Position numbers and translations under genes: made by a program
DNA from: Burkholderiales bacterium RIFCSPHIGHO2_12_FULL_63_20
GTDB taxonomy: Bacteria > Pseudomonadota > Gammaproteobacteria > Burkholderiales > Burkholderiaceae_C
Assembly (NCBI GenBank): GCA_001770775.1
Contig: MESA01000007.1
Location: 179,274-243,273 of the forward strand
Length of the DNA: 64,000 bases
Reading direction: 5' to 3'
The notes under the pieces: model-generated
Told to the model about the DNA's origin: nothing
Seen by the model: the letters and a program-made list of their open reading frames with translations, nothing else
Database searches by the model: none
Shown here: positions 26,619-38,139 of the stretch, piece after piece
How positions within the stretch are numbered: position 1 is the first letter of the stretch
How the letters are laid out: each line of letters opens with the position of its first letter

Positions 26619-27857
26619 TCACGCCAAGGGGTGCAACCACCCGTCTTCGGCCCACTGGTTGAGCAGTTCGCGCACTGCGTCGCTGGCCTGTGCCACAACG
26701 GAGGCCGGCAGGAAACGCTGATCGGCCAGCTGACGCAGATGTCGGGCATCCTTACCGCCCGCCCGCCACGACTCGCCGTTGGCAAACACCCGCTGCTCGT
26801 CGTACATCATGCGGGTCCGCGGATCCAGTCGCACCCCCATGCCGTCAGGCAAAGGTTCACCGGATTGGAACCAGATGCGTGGCTTGGGCTCGGTCAGGAT
26901 TTCGCCCAGTGCCGATTGCAACCCGGTGGGGTCCTTCATCAGGCGCGCCACGGCGTCGGCAGTGAACTGGCGCAAGGCATCGGGAATCAGGCCCGGCGTG
27001 CTGGTGGCAACCTGCTTGGGGTCTTGATACAGCCGGGGCTTGTCGGCCGTGTCCATGCCCTCCATCCAGCGGATCAGCACCTCGCGCGCCAGATCGGTGC
27101 CTTCCGGCACGCGAAAGCCGATCGAGCAGGTCATGCACTCACCTTGTGCGATGCCGTCGTGGGCCCAGCCCGGTGGCAGGTAGAGCATGTCGCCCGCCTC
27201 CAGCACGTGCTCTTCCTCGGGCACGAAGTGCGTCAGGATCTTCAGCGGCACGTCATCTTGCAGACGGGTGTCCTTCAGCGGCCCGATGCGCCAGCGACGC
27301 TGACCATGCACCTGCAGCAGGAACACGTCGTACGAATCGTAGTGTGGGCCGACGCCACCGCCATCGGTCGCATACGAGATCATCAGATCGTCCAGGCGCG
27401 CATCGGGCACAAAGCGGAACTGCTGCAGCAAGTCGTAGGCAGCCGGCACGTGCAGATCGAGCCCCTGCACCAGCAAGGTCCAACCGGGTTGATCCAGCGG
27501 CGGCAGGCTGCGCCGACTCAGGGGGCCGTGGGTGAGCTGCCATTGACCGGGCGTTGACACCGCCGCTTTGCCTCGGCTCTTCTTCACGACAGCCGAACCG
27601 GTGGCATGTTCGCGCACGATCAAGCGGGATTCGACCTCTTCCTGCCCGGCCAGCGCAAACAGCTTGCTGCGCTCGATGGGCGAGCGCACGCCCGGGATGG
27701 CCTGACGAATCAGCAAGGGCTTTTTCTGCCAGTAGCGCCGCATGAAGGTCTCTGGCGACATGCCTCCGAGCAAGGGCGTGATTTGGTCGATGGGCAGCGG
27801 GCCAGCGGGAGTGACCGGCGTGGCCGCAGCGGAGGCAGAGGTTTTGGTCGATTTCAT
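26619..27857 (-). CDS. roxA: JmjC/cupin oxygenase, ribosomal protein uL16 hydroxylase (RoxA/YcfD type)
   Basis: This 412-residue 2-oxoglutarate/Fe(II) dioxygenase has the iron triad H172-x-D174 (GPHYDSYDVF) and H233 (GWAHDGIAQ), the segment PLLIRQAIPG near the start, and a C-terminal winged-helix-like region used by ROX enzymes for dimers and substrate. The known member YcfD hydroxylates an arginine in ribosomal protein uL16. ATG 27857 was chosen; the frame stays open upstream but only adds a Cys/Ser/Arg stretch. It diverges from the SlyD-like gene, 126 bases away. Confidence 0.88.
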   Translation of the reverse strand: MKSTKTSASAAATPVTPAGPLPIDQITPLLGGMSPETFMRRYWQKKPLLIRQAIPGVRSPIERSKLFALAGQEEVESRLIVREHATGSAVVKKSRGKAAVSTPGQWQLTHGPLSRRSLPPLDQPGWTLLVQGLDLHVPAAYDLLQQFRFVPDARLDDLMISYATDGGGVGPHYDSYDVFLLQVHGQRRWRIGPLKDTRLQDDVPLKILTHFVPEEEHVLEAGDMLYLPPGWAHDGIAQGECMTCSIGFRVPEGTDLAREVLIRWMEGMDTADKPRLYQDPKQVATSTPGLIPDALRQFTADAVARLMKDPTGLQSALGEILTEPKPRIWFQSGEPLPDGMGVRLDPRTRMMYDEQRVFANGESWRAGGKDARHLRQLADQRFLPASVVAQASDAVRELLNQWAEDGWLHPLA

Positions 27858-27983
27858 GCCCGCATTGTGGCGCGAACTGCGCGCAGTGGCGCTGATGCCG
27901 CTCAACGAAAACTGCCGCCCGATGCAGCACGAGTCGCGCACGGGCCTCACACAGGACCCAGCGCCTCATGAGATGATCTCGCC

Positions 27984-28505
27984 ATGATCATTTCCTCACC
28001 CTGTGTCGTGAGCCTGGTGTGGCGTCTGGAAGATGCCCAGGGCCAATTGGTAGACGAGCTTAACGAGCCGATGGAGTTTCTCTTGGGCGGAGAAGACCTC
28101 CTGCCCAAGGTCGAAGAGACCTTGCTGGGCCAGAGCGTGGGCTTTGAAGCCCATCTGCATCTGGAGCCCGAGCATGCCTTCGGCGACTATGACGCCGATC
28201 TGGTCTTCTTTGAAGCGCGCGAAATTTTCCCACCCGAAGTGGTCGAAGGCATGCAGTTCGACGGCCCGCCTGAAGGCTCGAAGACACCAGACCTCAATCC
28301 GGATGCCATCTACACAGTCACCGAGGTGTACGACAGCCATGTGGTGCTGGATGGCAACCACCCGCTGGCGGGCTTGGCCGTTCGCATCAGCCTCAAAGTG
28401 CTGGACGTGCGTCCGGCCACCGAGGAAGAAGTAGAACAAGGCTCCGTATCAGAAGTTTTGGTGGGCTTCACGCCCTCGACTCCGCCGGGCGAAACCCTGC
28501 ACTGA
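27984..28505 (+). CDS. FKBP-type peptidyl-prolyl isomerase, SlyD-like
   Basis: This 173-residue cytoplasmic protein has the SlyD-type FKBP fold split by an IF insert. The start is CVVSLVWRLEDAQGQLVDEL, followed by PMEFLLGGEDLLPKVEETLLG (FKBP core), an insert-like acidic part (FGDYDADLVFFEAREIFPPE), and the return strand VLDGNHPLAGLAVRISLKVL. It lacks the His/Cys-rich metal tail of E. coli SlyD, ending in about 30 ordinary residues. The predicted role is prolyl isomerisation and chaperoning. A terminator follows. Confidence 0.88.
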   Translation: MIISSPCVVSLVWRLEDAQGQLVDELNEPMEFLLGGEDLLPKVEETLLGQSVGFEAHLHLEPEHAFGDYDADLVFFEAREIFPPEVVEGMQFDGPPEGSKTPDLNPDAIYTVTEVYDSHVVLDGNHPLAGLAVRISLKVLDVRPATEEEVEQGSVSEVLVGFTPSTPPGETLH

Positions 28506-28525
28506 CCTTTGCCCACCCCGTTTCA

Positions 28526-28546
28526 GGCCGCCTTGCGCGGCCTTTT
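28526..28546 (+). terminator. Rho-independent terminator after the SlyD-like gene
   Basis: GGCCGC, a 5-base loop and GCGGCC followed by TTTT, 21 bases after the stop. It lies close to the end of dut on the other strand. Confidence 0.75.
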
Positions 28547-28586
28547 GCTTTGGCATGGGCGTTTCATTCCGGGCAGGACGTGCGCT

Positions 28587-29036
28587 TCAGCCGCGTCCGG
28601 TGGAGCCAAAGCCCCCCTCGCCGCGTTCACTGGCGTCAAAACTGTCCACCAGGCGGAATTGCGCCTGCACGACCGGCACGATCACCAGTTGGGCAATGCG
28701 CTCCAGCGGTTGGATGGTGAAGGGCTCGCTGCCGCGATTCCAGCAACTCACCATCAGCGGCCCCTGGTAGTCGGAGTCGATCAGGCCCACCAGATTGCCC
28801 AGCACGATGCCGTGCTTGTGCCCCAGACCGGAGCGCGGCAGGATCATCGCGGCCAGACCGGGGTCCCCCAGGTGCATGGCCAGCCCTGTGGGGATCAACT
28901 GCGCTTGGCCAGGCTCCAGCACCACGGGCGCATCGACACAGGCACGCAGGTCGAGCCCGGCACTGCCAGGCGTGGCATAAGCGGGCAAGGCATCGCCCAC
29001 GCGGGGGTCAAGGATACGGATGTCAACGGTGGTCAT
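28587..29036 (-). CDS. dut: dUTP diphosphatase
   Basis: This 149-residue trimeric enzyme hydrolyses dUTP to dUMP, keeping uracil out of DNA and feeding dTMP synthesis. All five family motifs are visible: [37 protein letters not shown] and the C-terminal [11 protein letters not shown]. Its ATG overlaps the coaBC stop (ATGA), the usual coaBC-dut order in proteobacteria. Confidence 0.97.
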   Translation of the reverse strand: MTTVDIRILDPRVGDALPAYATPGSAGLDLRACVDAPVVLEPGQAQLIPTGLAMHLGDPGLAAMILPRSGLGHKHGIVLGNLVGLIDSDYQGPLMVSCWNRGSEPFTIQPLERIAQLVIVPVVQAQFRLVDSFDASERGEGGFGSTGRG

Positions 29037-30265
29037 GGGTTCACAGATTGAAGTCGGCGAGCAATGTCTTGCATCAGGGCGCGGGCCAGGGTGAGTTTGT
29101 CAGCACGGCTGCCATCAGGCGGCAGAGCTCGATCAGCTTGATCGTCGATCAGCACCAAGGCGTTGTCGTCGCGCCCGAAGGTGGCGGGCCCGAGGTTGCC
29201 GACGATCAAGGGGATACGCTTGCGCAGCATCTTGGCGCGCGCGTGCTCCAGCAGGCGTTCGCTCTCGGCGGCAAAGCCGACGCAGTAAGGGGGCGCACTG
29301 AGGCCCGCGACAGCGGCGAGGATGTCGGGGTTCTCGGTGAGTTCGAACGAGGGGACCGACTTGGTACCTTCTTTCTTGATCTTGTGCTCGGCTGAATTGA
29401 CCGGGCGCCAGTCGGCCACCGCAGCAGTGGCAATGAAAACATCGTGTTGCGAGGCCTGCGGTACCACGGCATCGAACATCTGCTGGGCGGTCATCACGTT
29501 GTGGCGGCGCACGCCGCGCGGTGTGGGCAGGTGAACCGGACCGGCCACCAGGGTGACCTCGGCACCAGCTTCCCGGGCGGCCCGCGCGATGGCAAAGCCC
29601 ATCTTGCCGCTGGAGTGGTTGGTGATGCCGCGTACCGGGTCGATGGGCTCAAAGGTGGGGCCAGCTGTGATCAACAAACGCTTGCCGGCGAGCACCTTGG
29701 GCTGGAAGAAGGCAATCAGGTCTTCAAGCAATTCGGCTGGTTCCAGCATGCGGCCATCACCCACTTCACCGCAGGCTTGGTCGCCACTGCCGGGGCCCAA
29801 GATCAGGGCGCCGTCGGCGACCAGTTGCGCCACATTGCGCTGCGTGGCCGGGTGCGACCACATCTCCCTGTTCATCGCGGGGGCCACCAGCAAAGGGCAA
29901 CGCTCGCGCGGGCGCGCCAGGCACGTCAGGCTGAGCAGCTCATCTGCCCTGCCCTGCACCAGCCGCGCGATGAAGTCGGCACTGGCGGGCGCCAGCACGA
30001 TGGCATCGGCTTCGCGGCTGAGGTTGATGTGAGCCATGTTGTTGGGCTCGCGCGCGTCCCACTGGCTGGTGACCACCGGCCGGCCGGAGAGGGCCTGCAT
30101 GGTCACGGGGGTGATGAAGGACGCGGCCGCTTCGGTCATGACCACCTGCACGGTGGCACCCGCCTTGGTGAGCAGGCGCACGAATTCGGCCGATTTGTAG
30201 CAGGCGATGCCGCCTGTCAGGCCCAGCACGACGTGCTTGCCCTGGAGTTCTGAGGGTTCGGACAT
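29033..30265 (-). CDS. coaBC: Phosphopantothenoylcysteine synthetase/decarboxylase
   Basis: This 410-residue bifunctional enzyme catalyses the two middle steps of coenzyme A synthesis. The N-terminal FMN-binding CoaC half has [25 protein letters not shown] and the substrate-recognition [11 protein letters not shown]. The C-terminal CoaB half has [20 protein letters not shown] and the GKMG dimer region. ATG 30265 was chosen because the CoaC fold starts within ten residues; the longer upstream frame is unsupported. It is translationally coupled to dut. Confidence 0.96.
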   Translation of the reverse strand: MSEPSELQGKHVVLGLTGGIACYKSAEFVRLLTKAGATVQVVMTEAAASFITPVTMQALSGRPVVTSQWDAREPNNMAHINLSREADAIVLAPASADFIARLVQGRADELLSLTCLARPRERCPLLVAPAMNREMWSHPATQRNVAQLVADGALILGPGSGDQACGEVGDGRMLEPAELLEDLIAFFQPKVLAGKRLLITAGPTFEPIDPVRGITNHSSGKMGFAIARAAREAGAEVTLVAGPVHLPTPRGVRRHNVMTAQQMFDAVVPQASQHDVFIATAAVADWRPVNSAEHKIKKEGTKSVPSFELTENPDILAAVAGLSAPPYCVGFAAESERLLEHARAKMLRKRIPLIVGNLGPATFGRDDNALVLIDDQADRALPPDGSRADKLTLARALMQDIARRLQSVNP

Positions 30266-30315
30266 GGCTCGGACTCTATCAGGGTCTGAGCCCCTGCCCG
30301 TCTCGAACCCCGCAC

Positions 30316-31359
30316 TCAGGCTTTGACAGCCCCGAGCTGGCTGCGATACGCGCTGGGTGACAGCCCTGTCCAGCGTTTGAATGCAAAGGTGAAGGCCCGG
30401 CGATCCGAGAACCCCAGCTCGTCGCTGATGGACTCCATGCTGATGGCGCGACGGCGCAGCATCACCTGGGCACGGTTGCACTTGGCCTCGGACTGGATGT
30501 CCACATACTTGACGCCCTCGGTCTGCAGGCGCCGTTGCAAGGTGCGGGGGTGCAGTCCCAATGCCGTGGCGGTGGCCTCCAGGCCTTCACGCAGCAACTC
30601 GGGCCGACGCTCCAGTGCCCAGCGCACCTCGTCGACGATGCGGCGCTCGCCCCCCTCTTGATTCAAGCGCCGCTCGATGCGCAGACGCGCCTGTTGGAGC
30701 GCCTCAGGCAGGGGTTCGTTGAGAGGCTGATCGAGCCAGCGGCGGTCCATGACCAGGGCATCTGCGCCTTCGTTGAAGAACACCGGCACACCAAAGTGCT
30801 CGACAAAGCGCTGGTGGTGCGAGGGAGCCGGCAGGGCCATGCGGACTGACAACAGCCAGTGCGAACCACGCGTGGCGCGCTTGATCAACTGGTTGACTGC
30901 TGCCAACACCACCTCTCGCACATGGCACAGCTCGCGCGGTTCGGCTTCAGGGACGTCCATGACGACGCGCAAATGGGCTTCGGCACCGAACTCGTCCAGG
31001 CGCAGCGACATCCAGGGTGCCAACAGTTCGCGGGCCCAGCCAGCGAGCTCCAGAAGCTCGCGAATGCTGGCGCAGGAAGCGACAAACGCATCGAACTCCG
31101 CGTAGTGCTCGAACACGAAGTTCTCGCCCAGCGCGAAGGGAAAGTGGTGGCCACGCGCGCGCTCGACACACAAGGTGAAGGCCTTGAACAAGTTGAGCGG
31201 CGACACGCGAAGCTGGGCGTGGGGATCGTGTTGATTGATCCCCAGTTCGCGCAGAACCGGGTCGATCGTGAAGCCGCATACGGAGGCGGCTTGGCGCCAG
31301 CTTCCCAGAGACGGAACGGGCACGGACGATGTGGACAAGGAGCGTTGCATAGTGGGCAT
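30316..31359 (-). CDS. AraC-family transcriptional regulator (first of two)
   Basis: This 347-residue regulator has an N-terminal Arabinose_bd-like (PF12625) sensor region (LRVSPLNLFKAFTLCVERA onward) and a C-terminal AraC helix-turn-helix pair. The first is around ATALGLHPRTLQRRLQTEG and the second is ISDELGFSDRRAFTFAFKRW. Two ATGs are close, at 31359 and 31350; neither has a clear Shine-Dalgarno. The gene resembles the neighbour at 31537-32601 in length, domain order and C-terminal motif, so the two look like tandem duplicates. Regulators of this class often control lipid or steroid catabolism, but no target is shown here. Confidence 0.88.
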   Translation of the reverse strand: MPTMQRSLSTSSVPVPSLGSWRQAASVCGFTIDPVLRELGINQHDPHAQLRVSPLNLFKAFTLCVERARGHHFPFALGENFVFEHYAEFDAFVASCASIRELLELAGWARELLAPWMSLRLDEFGAEAHLRVVMDVPEAEPRELCHVREVVLAAVNQLIKRATRGSHWLLSVRMALPAPSHHQRFVEHFGVPVFFNEGADALVMDRRWLDQPLNEPLPEALQQARLRIERRLNQEGGERRIVDEVRWALERRPELLREGLEATATALGLHPRTLQRRLQTEGVKYVDIQSEAKCNRAQVMLRRRAISMESISDELGFSDRRAFTFAFKRWTGLSPSAYRSQLGAVKA

Positions 31360-31508
31360 CAAGACAGGCGCTTACCAAGACTGCTAACGGGCGTCTGAAT
31401 GCCTCAAATCTATGACGTCGCTACGAGCCGCACAAGGAAGACGGACCCCCAATTAGGATCATTTCACGCCACTAACCCCCATGTGGTGGCCGCGTAAACC
31501 CGCGCCGC

Positions 31509-31526
31509 CCCCCTGCATTCAGGGGG
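31509..31526. terminator. GC-rich hairpin after the second AraC gene
   Basis: CCCCCTG, a CATT loop and CAGGGGG form a 7-bp stem 11 bases past the stop of the minus-strand AraC gene. The T-run on that side is only three bases and a few bases away, so it is a weak intrinsic terminator or a simple hairpin. Confidence 0.45.
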
Positions 31527-31536
31527 CCGCCAAGCG

Positions 31537-32601
31537 TCAAGGCTGCTGTTCTCGCCACGCGCTGGGGGTCACACCTTCCCAGCGCTTGAAGGCGGCCGTG
31601 AAGGCACGTCGGTCAGAAAACCCGAGCCGCAGGCTGATCTCGTCGATCGACTGCTGGCCTTGCTTGAGCCACTGGCAGGCAAGGCGGTGACGCATGCGTG
31701 CCTGCACACTCAGATAACTGTCGCCTTCATCTTTGAGGCGCCGCTGCAGGGTGCGAGGGTGCAAGTTCAAGCGCTCGGCCATGTCCTCGACGCCCAGCGC
31801 AAGCAACTCGGGCTCCCGGGCGAGCAGGTTTTCGATTTCCGCAGCCACGCCCTGCCGACGTGCTTCGCGCCCAAGCCGCTGCTCGGCCAGAAACTGCGCC
31901 TGTTCGTGCAGTGCGGGAAAGGCGCCTTCCAGGGGATGATCGAGCAGGTGACGTTCGAACCGCAGGGCATCCACCGGCGCATGGAAGTGGACGGGCACAC
32001 CGAAAAAGGCCTCCAGCTTGTCAGCCTGAGGAATCGGGGGGCCCTTGAGTTCGATCCCGATGAAGCCTGACTCGGTCCCCTGCAAGGTGCGCCCAAACTT
32101 GCGGATACACGCCAAGGTGGCATGGATGACCAGGTGCAGCGGCAAAGCGTGGGCGACCAGCTTTTGCATCGGCAGGTCAAAGGCAATACAGACGCGCGCT
32201 TCGTCGCCTTCTTCCTTGACCTCGATCGTCAGCCACGGCAAGACCATCAGGCGGGCCAGATCGGCCGCACGCAAAGCATCGCGCAGGCTGGCGCTGGTGG
32301 TCAGCAGGGTTTCAAACTCGGGCAGGGACTCAAACGCGAAGGTGTCACCCAGGACCAGCGGGAAGTACTGATCGGGTGACAGGGCGACGCACTGCTCGAG
32401 CAGCGAGATGAGCTGCAACGGAGAGACGCGTGCATCCTCCAGCCGGATCAGGTCAATCTTGATGCCGGCTTCTTTGAAGAGGGGCTGAACGTTGAAGCCG
32501 CACTTGGTGGCAGCCTTGATCCATGCGGAGAGCATGAACAAGGGAATGGGCTTGATGCCCATGGCTTCCAGGACGGCAGGAGGAGGCAGAGGGATACGCA
32601 T
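31537..32601 (-). CDS. AraC-family transcriptional regulator (second of two)
   Basis: This 354-residue protein has the same architecture as the neighbouring gene: an N-terminal sensor with VSPLQLISLLEQCVAL and a C-terminal helix-turn-helix with MAERLNLHPRTLQRRLKDEG and ISLRLGFSDRRAFTAAFKRW. ATG 32601 was chosen; an in-frame GTG seven codons upstream is possible. It lies 72 bases from the start of the PF10118 hydrolase gene's downstream end, all on the minus strand, so the hydrolase is the upstream gene and a possible target. Confidence 0.88.
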   Translation of the reverse strand: MRIPLPPPAVLEAMGIKPIPLFMLSAWIKAATKCGFNVQPLFKEAGIKIDLIRLEDARVSPLQLISLLEQCVALSPDQYFPLVLGDTFAFESLPEFETLLTTSASLRDALRAADLARLMVLPWLTIEVKEEGDEARVCIAFDLPMQKLVAHALPLHLVIHATLACIRKFGRTLQGTESGFIGIELKGPPIPQADKLEAFFGVPVHFHAPVDALRFERHLLDHPLEGAFPALHEQAQFLAEQRLGREARRQGVAAEIENLLAREPELLALGVEDMAERLNLHPRTLQRRLKDEGDSYLSVQARMRHRLACQWLKQGQQSIDEISLRLGFSDRRAFTAAFKRWEGVTPSAWREQQP

Positions 32602-32673
32602 GGACGAAATCGGCACACCCACATCAAGGTGTGCCGAAGTCTAACCACAATGACAGGCCTTGCCTGCGAGGGT

Positions 32674-33558
32674 TCACCGCAGCATGGCCGCGCGCATCAG
32701 CTCACTGGCCTCCACCGGATTGCGGTGCAGATTGAAGCCGGCCAGCCACTCGGCGTAGCCAGGCTGATCGGTTTCCTGCCAGGGGTGATAGCCCGGCTTG
32801 TAATACTGGACGTAGTGCTTGTGGGTGGGCCACAGGAAACCACCGGGCTTGAGCAGCCAGTGAAGTCCCTTGACGTTGAGCTTGATCCGGTCCCAGAAGC
32901 TGAACCCGTCTTCCTTCAACATGCGGTTGGCGAACTTGAAGATCACGCGCGGGAACATGACGGTGGCGTGGACCAGGGCCGTGACACGGCGCAGGTAGCC
33001 CACCTTGGCGTAGTCGATCATGACGTCGTAAGCCACGCCCTTGTGCTCCACCTCTTCGATGGCGTGCCAGGCGTACAAGGCGCGCACATTGGGGTGGGCC
33101 TCACCCAGGATGTCGCGCTCATCGAACATGGCATGCGCGCCCAGGGCGGTCAGGTGCTCCAAGGCTCCAGTGATGGCCAGGGTGTACTGGCGGCTGAAGC
33201 GGCTGCGGTACTTCGTGAACAGCAGGTTGTCGAGCCAGCCGATCATCTCGTCCACCGGCATGCCTTGCTTGCGCAGCAACTCGTTGTACTGGTTGTGCAC
33301 CATGCTGTGCTGGGCTTCCTGCCGGTTGAAGTCCTTGATGTCTTGCAGCAGCTTGGGGTCGTGCACCTGATCGCGGTAGTCACGCACGGTCACCATGAAG
33401 AACTTCTCGCCGGGCGGGAAGATCAGGGACATGGCGTCGAAGAAGCGGGTGCGGAACGGGTCGCCGCCGAACCAGTACTTCGGGATGCTATCGTCAAGCC
33501 CGAAGTCCAGCTTCTCACGGGGCACGATCGGGTGTTGCTTGTCGGTCTGGTGGGCCAT
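32674..33558 (-). CDS. PF10118-type metal-dependent hydrolase (DUF2236-like diiron fold)
   Basis: This 294-residue protein matches the predicted metal-dependent hydrolase family PF10118. The visible metal-ligand candidates are the histidine/glutamate clusters NRQEAQHSMVHN and AWHAIEEVEHKGVAYDVM, in a mostly helical protein resembling ferritin-like diiron enzymes. The family has been linked to lipid and sterol metabolism, but its reaction is not established here. ATG 33558 has a GAGGA Shine-Dalgarno; upstream frame extension is unsupported. It is followed by the two AraC genes. Confidence 0.85.
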   Translation of the reverse strand: MAHQTDKQHPIVPREKLDFGLDDSIPKYWFGGDPFRTRFFDAMSLIFPPGEKFFMVTVRDYRDQVHDPKLLQDIKDFNRQEAQHSMVHNQYNELLRKQGMPVDEMIGWLDNLLFTKYRSRFSRQYTLAITGALEHLTALGAHAMFDERDILGEAHPNVRALYAWHAIEEVEHKGVAYDVMIDYAKVGYLRRVTALVHATVMFPRVIFKFANRMLKEDGFSFWDRIKLNVKGLHWLLKPGGFLWPTHKHYVQYYKPGYHPWQETDQPGYAEWLAGFNLHRNPVEASELMRAAMLR

Positions 33559-33687
33559 CTGTCGTCCTCGTCGGTGTATCCAGAATAGACCCATGGTACG
33601 AACTCCCCTGCCCGCACAACAGGATGCGGGGTGACAGGAGGGTTTCGTGCGCGACATCTTCACATGGGTGTTTCCACCCAAGACAGC

Positions 33688-33711
33688 AAAAAGGGCTCCC
33701 GAAGGAGCCCC
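33688..33711 (-). terminator. Rho-independent terminator after alaS
   Basis: On the minus strand GGGCTCC, a TTCG loop and GGAGCCC are followed by TTTTT. It lies 30 bases past the alaS stop. The UUCG tetraloop makes it especially stable. Confidence 0.9.
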
Positions 33712-33740
33712 ATGCCGTGCTTGCCCAATCACAGACGGGG

Positions 33741-36395
<2,655 letters not shown>

Positions 36396-36470
36396 GGGGA
36401 GGGACTCTCTCTTGATCAGGTGCGCTCAGGCGCAGTGTCCGCAGCGTGGACACGCCGGGCATAACGTTAG

Positions 36471-36476
36471 ATTATA
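36471..36476 (-). promoter_or_regulatory. -10 element for alaS
   Basis: A perfect TATAAT on the minus strand, 76 bases upstream of the alaS ATG. No good TTGACA-like -35 lies at 16-18 bases, so this is a partial match only. Confidence 0.5.
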
Positions 36477-36546
36477 GATTTCGCCAGGCCCCTATGATCG
36501 AGGGCTTGACACACACCAGATCCACTCACAAGCAAGCGAGAACGAC

Positions 36547-38034
36547 ATGAGCCTCACCTCCTCCCCGTTGGCCGCCCTGCAAGACCCGACCTTGCTCAAA
36601 ACGCAAGCCCTGATCAACGGGCAATGGGTGGACGCTCCGCAGCGCTTTGCTGTGACCGACCCCGCCACCGGCGCCGTGCTGGCCGAAGTGCCCAACCTGG
36701 GCGCCGAGCAGACGCAAGCCGCCATCGCAGCCGCCAACGCAGCCTGGCCAGCTTGGCGGGCCCTGTCGGCCAAGGCGCGCGCCGCGATCCTGATGAAGTG
36801 GTTCCACCTGCTGAACCAGCACGCCGACGACCTGGCCCGCATCATGACGGCCGAGCAGGGCAAGCCTCTGGCCGAAGCCAGGGGCGAGGTGCTCTATGGC
36901 GCCAGCTTCGTGGAGTGGTTTGCCGAAGAGGCACGTCGTGTCTATGGTGAGACGATTCCGAGCCCCGATCCAAGCAAGCGCCTGCTGGTGCTGCGCCAGC
37001 CTGTGGGCGTGTGCGCCGCCATCACGCCGTGGAACTTCCCGGTGGCCATGATCACGCGCAAGGTGGCCCCTGCCCTGGCGGCGGGTTGCCCGGTCGTCAT
37101 CAAACCAGCCGAGGCCACGCCGCTGTCGGCCTTGGCCGTCGCAGAGCTGGCCCAGCGCGCCGGCATGCCGCCGGGCGTGCTCAATGTCATCACGGCGGAT
37201 GCACAGCGCTCGATTGAGGTGGGCAAGGTCTTGTGCGCCAGCGACACGGTGCGCCACCTGTCCTTCACGGGCTCCACCGAGGTGGGCCGCATCCTGATGC
37301 AGCAGTGCGCGCCGACCATCAAGAAACTGTCGCTGGAGTTGGGGGGCAACGCGCCCCTGATCGTGTTCGACGATGCCGATCTGGACGTGGCCGTGGAAGG
37401 CGCACTGGCGAGCAAGTACCGCAACTCAGGTCAGACCTGTGTGTGCGCCAACCGCATGTATGTGCAGGCCGGCATCTATGACGCCTTCGTGGCCCGACTG
37501 GCCGCCCGCGTGGCCGAAATCAAGATAGGCAATGGGTTCGAGCAGGGCGTGGCCCAAGGGCCGCTGATCGACGACGAAGCCCTGAACAAGGTGGAGACCT
37601 TGGTGGCCGATGCCGTCGCCAAGGGCGCCAAGGTGCTCACCGGCGGCGCCCGCGCCAAGGTGTCTGGCGGTGCCTTCTACCAGGCCACAGTGCTGGCCAA
37701 CGTGAGCAGTGACATGCGTGTGGCCCGAGAGGAAATCTTCGGCCCCGTGGCCCCGGTGTTCAAGTTCGAGACCGAGGCCGAAGCGATTGCTGCGGCCAAC
37801 CACACCGAGTTTGGCCTGGCCAGCTATTTCTTCAGCCGCGACATGGGCCGGATTTTCCGGGTGGGTGAGGCACTGGAGTACGGCATGGTGGGCGTGAACA
37901 CCGGCATGATTTCGCACTGCGAGGCACCGTTTGGGGGCGTCAAGCAGTCGGGGCTGGGTCGTGAAGGTGCGCGCCACGGCATGGATGACTACGTCGAAAT
38001 CAAGTACCTGTGCCTGGGCGGCCTGACCGCCTGA
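36547..38034 (+). CDS. gabD: NAD(P)-dependent succinate-semialdehyde dehydrogenase
   Basis: This 495-residue aldehyde dehydrogenase contains the cofactor-binding region TPWNFPVAMITRKVAPALAA, the catalytic-glutamate motif LELGGNAPLIVF, and the catalytic-cysteine motif NSGQTCVCANRMYV. It ends with the SGLGREGARHGMDDYVEIKY region typical of GabD (FGGVKQSG). It oxidises succinate semialdehyde to succinate, the last step of GABA or gamma-hydroxybutyrate use. No gabT is seen in the window. It is divergent from alaS with a 151-base gap. Confidence 0.92.
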   Translation: MSLTSSPLAALQDPTLLKTQALINGQWVDAPQRFAVTDPATGAVLAEVPNLGAEQTQAAIAAANAAWPAWRALSAKARAAILMKWFHLLNQHADDLARIMTAEQGKPLAEARGEVLYGASFVEWFAEEARRVYGETIPSPDPSKRLLVLRQPVGVCAAITPWNFPVAMITRKVAPALAAGCPVVIKPAEATPLSALAVAELAQRAGMPPGVLNVITADAQRSIEVGKVLCASDTVRHLSFTGSTEVGRILMQQCAPTIKKLSLELGGNAPLIVFDDADLDVAVEGALASKYRNSGQTCVCANRMYVQAGIYDAFVARLAARVAEIKIGNGFEQGVAQGPLIDDEALNKVETLVADAVAKGAKVLTGGARAKVSGGAFYQATVLANVSSDMRVAREEIFGPVAPVFKFETEAEAIAAANHTEFGLASYFFSRDMGRIFRVGEALEYGMVGVNTGMISHCEAPFGGVKQSGLGREGARHGMDDYVEIKYLCLGGLTA

Positions 38035-38139
38035 ACGCGTCCGCGCCGAGTCTGGGCATGGCCGTCCAAGCGTCAAAATCGTCGGTCATACTGTCAGCTT
38101 GACAGTGAACCGACGTGAAACAGACAGGAGTCCGGGGTC

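Noticed and set aside
30266-30481. An N-terminal extension for coaBC
   Set aside because: The CoaC fold starts within about ten residues of ATG 30265; the extra region has no family resemblance.
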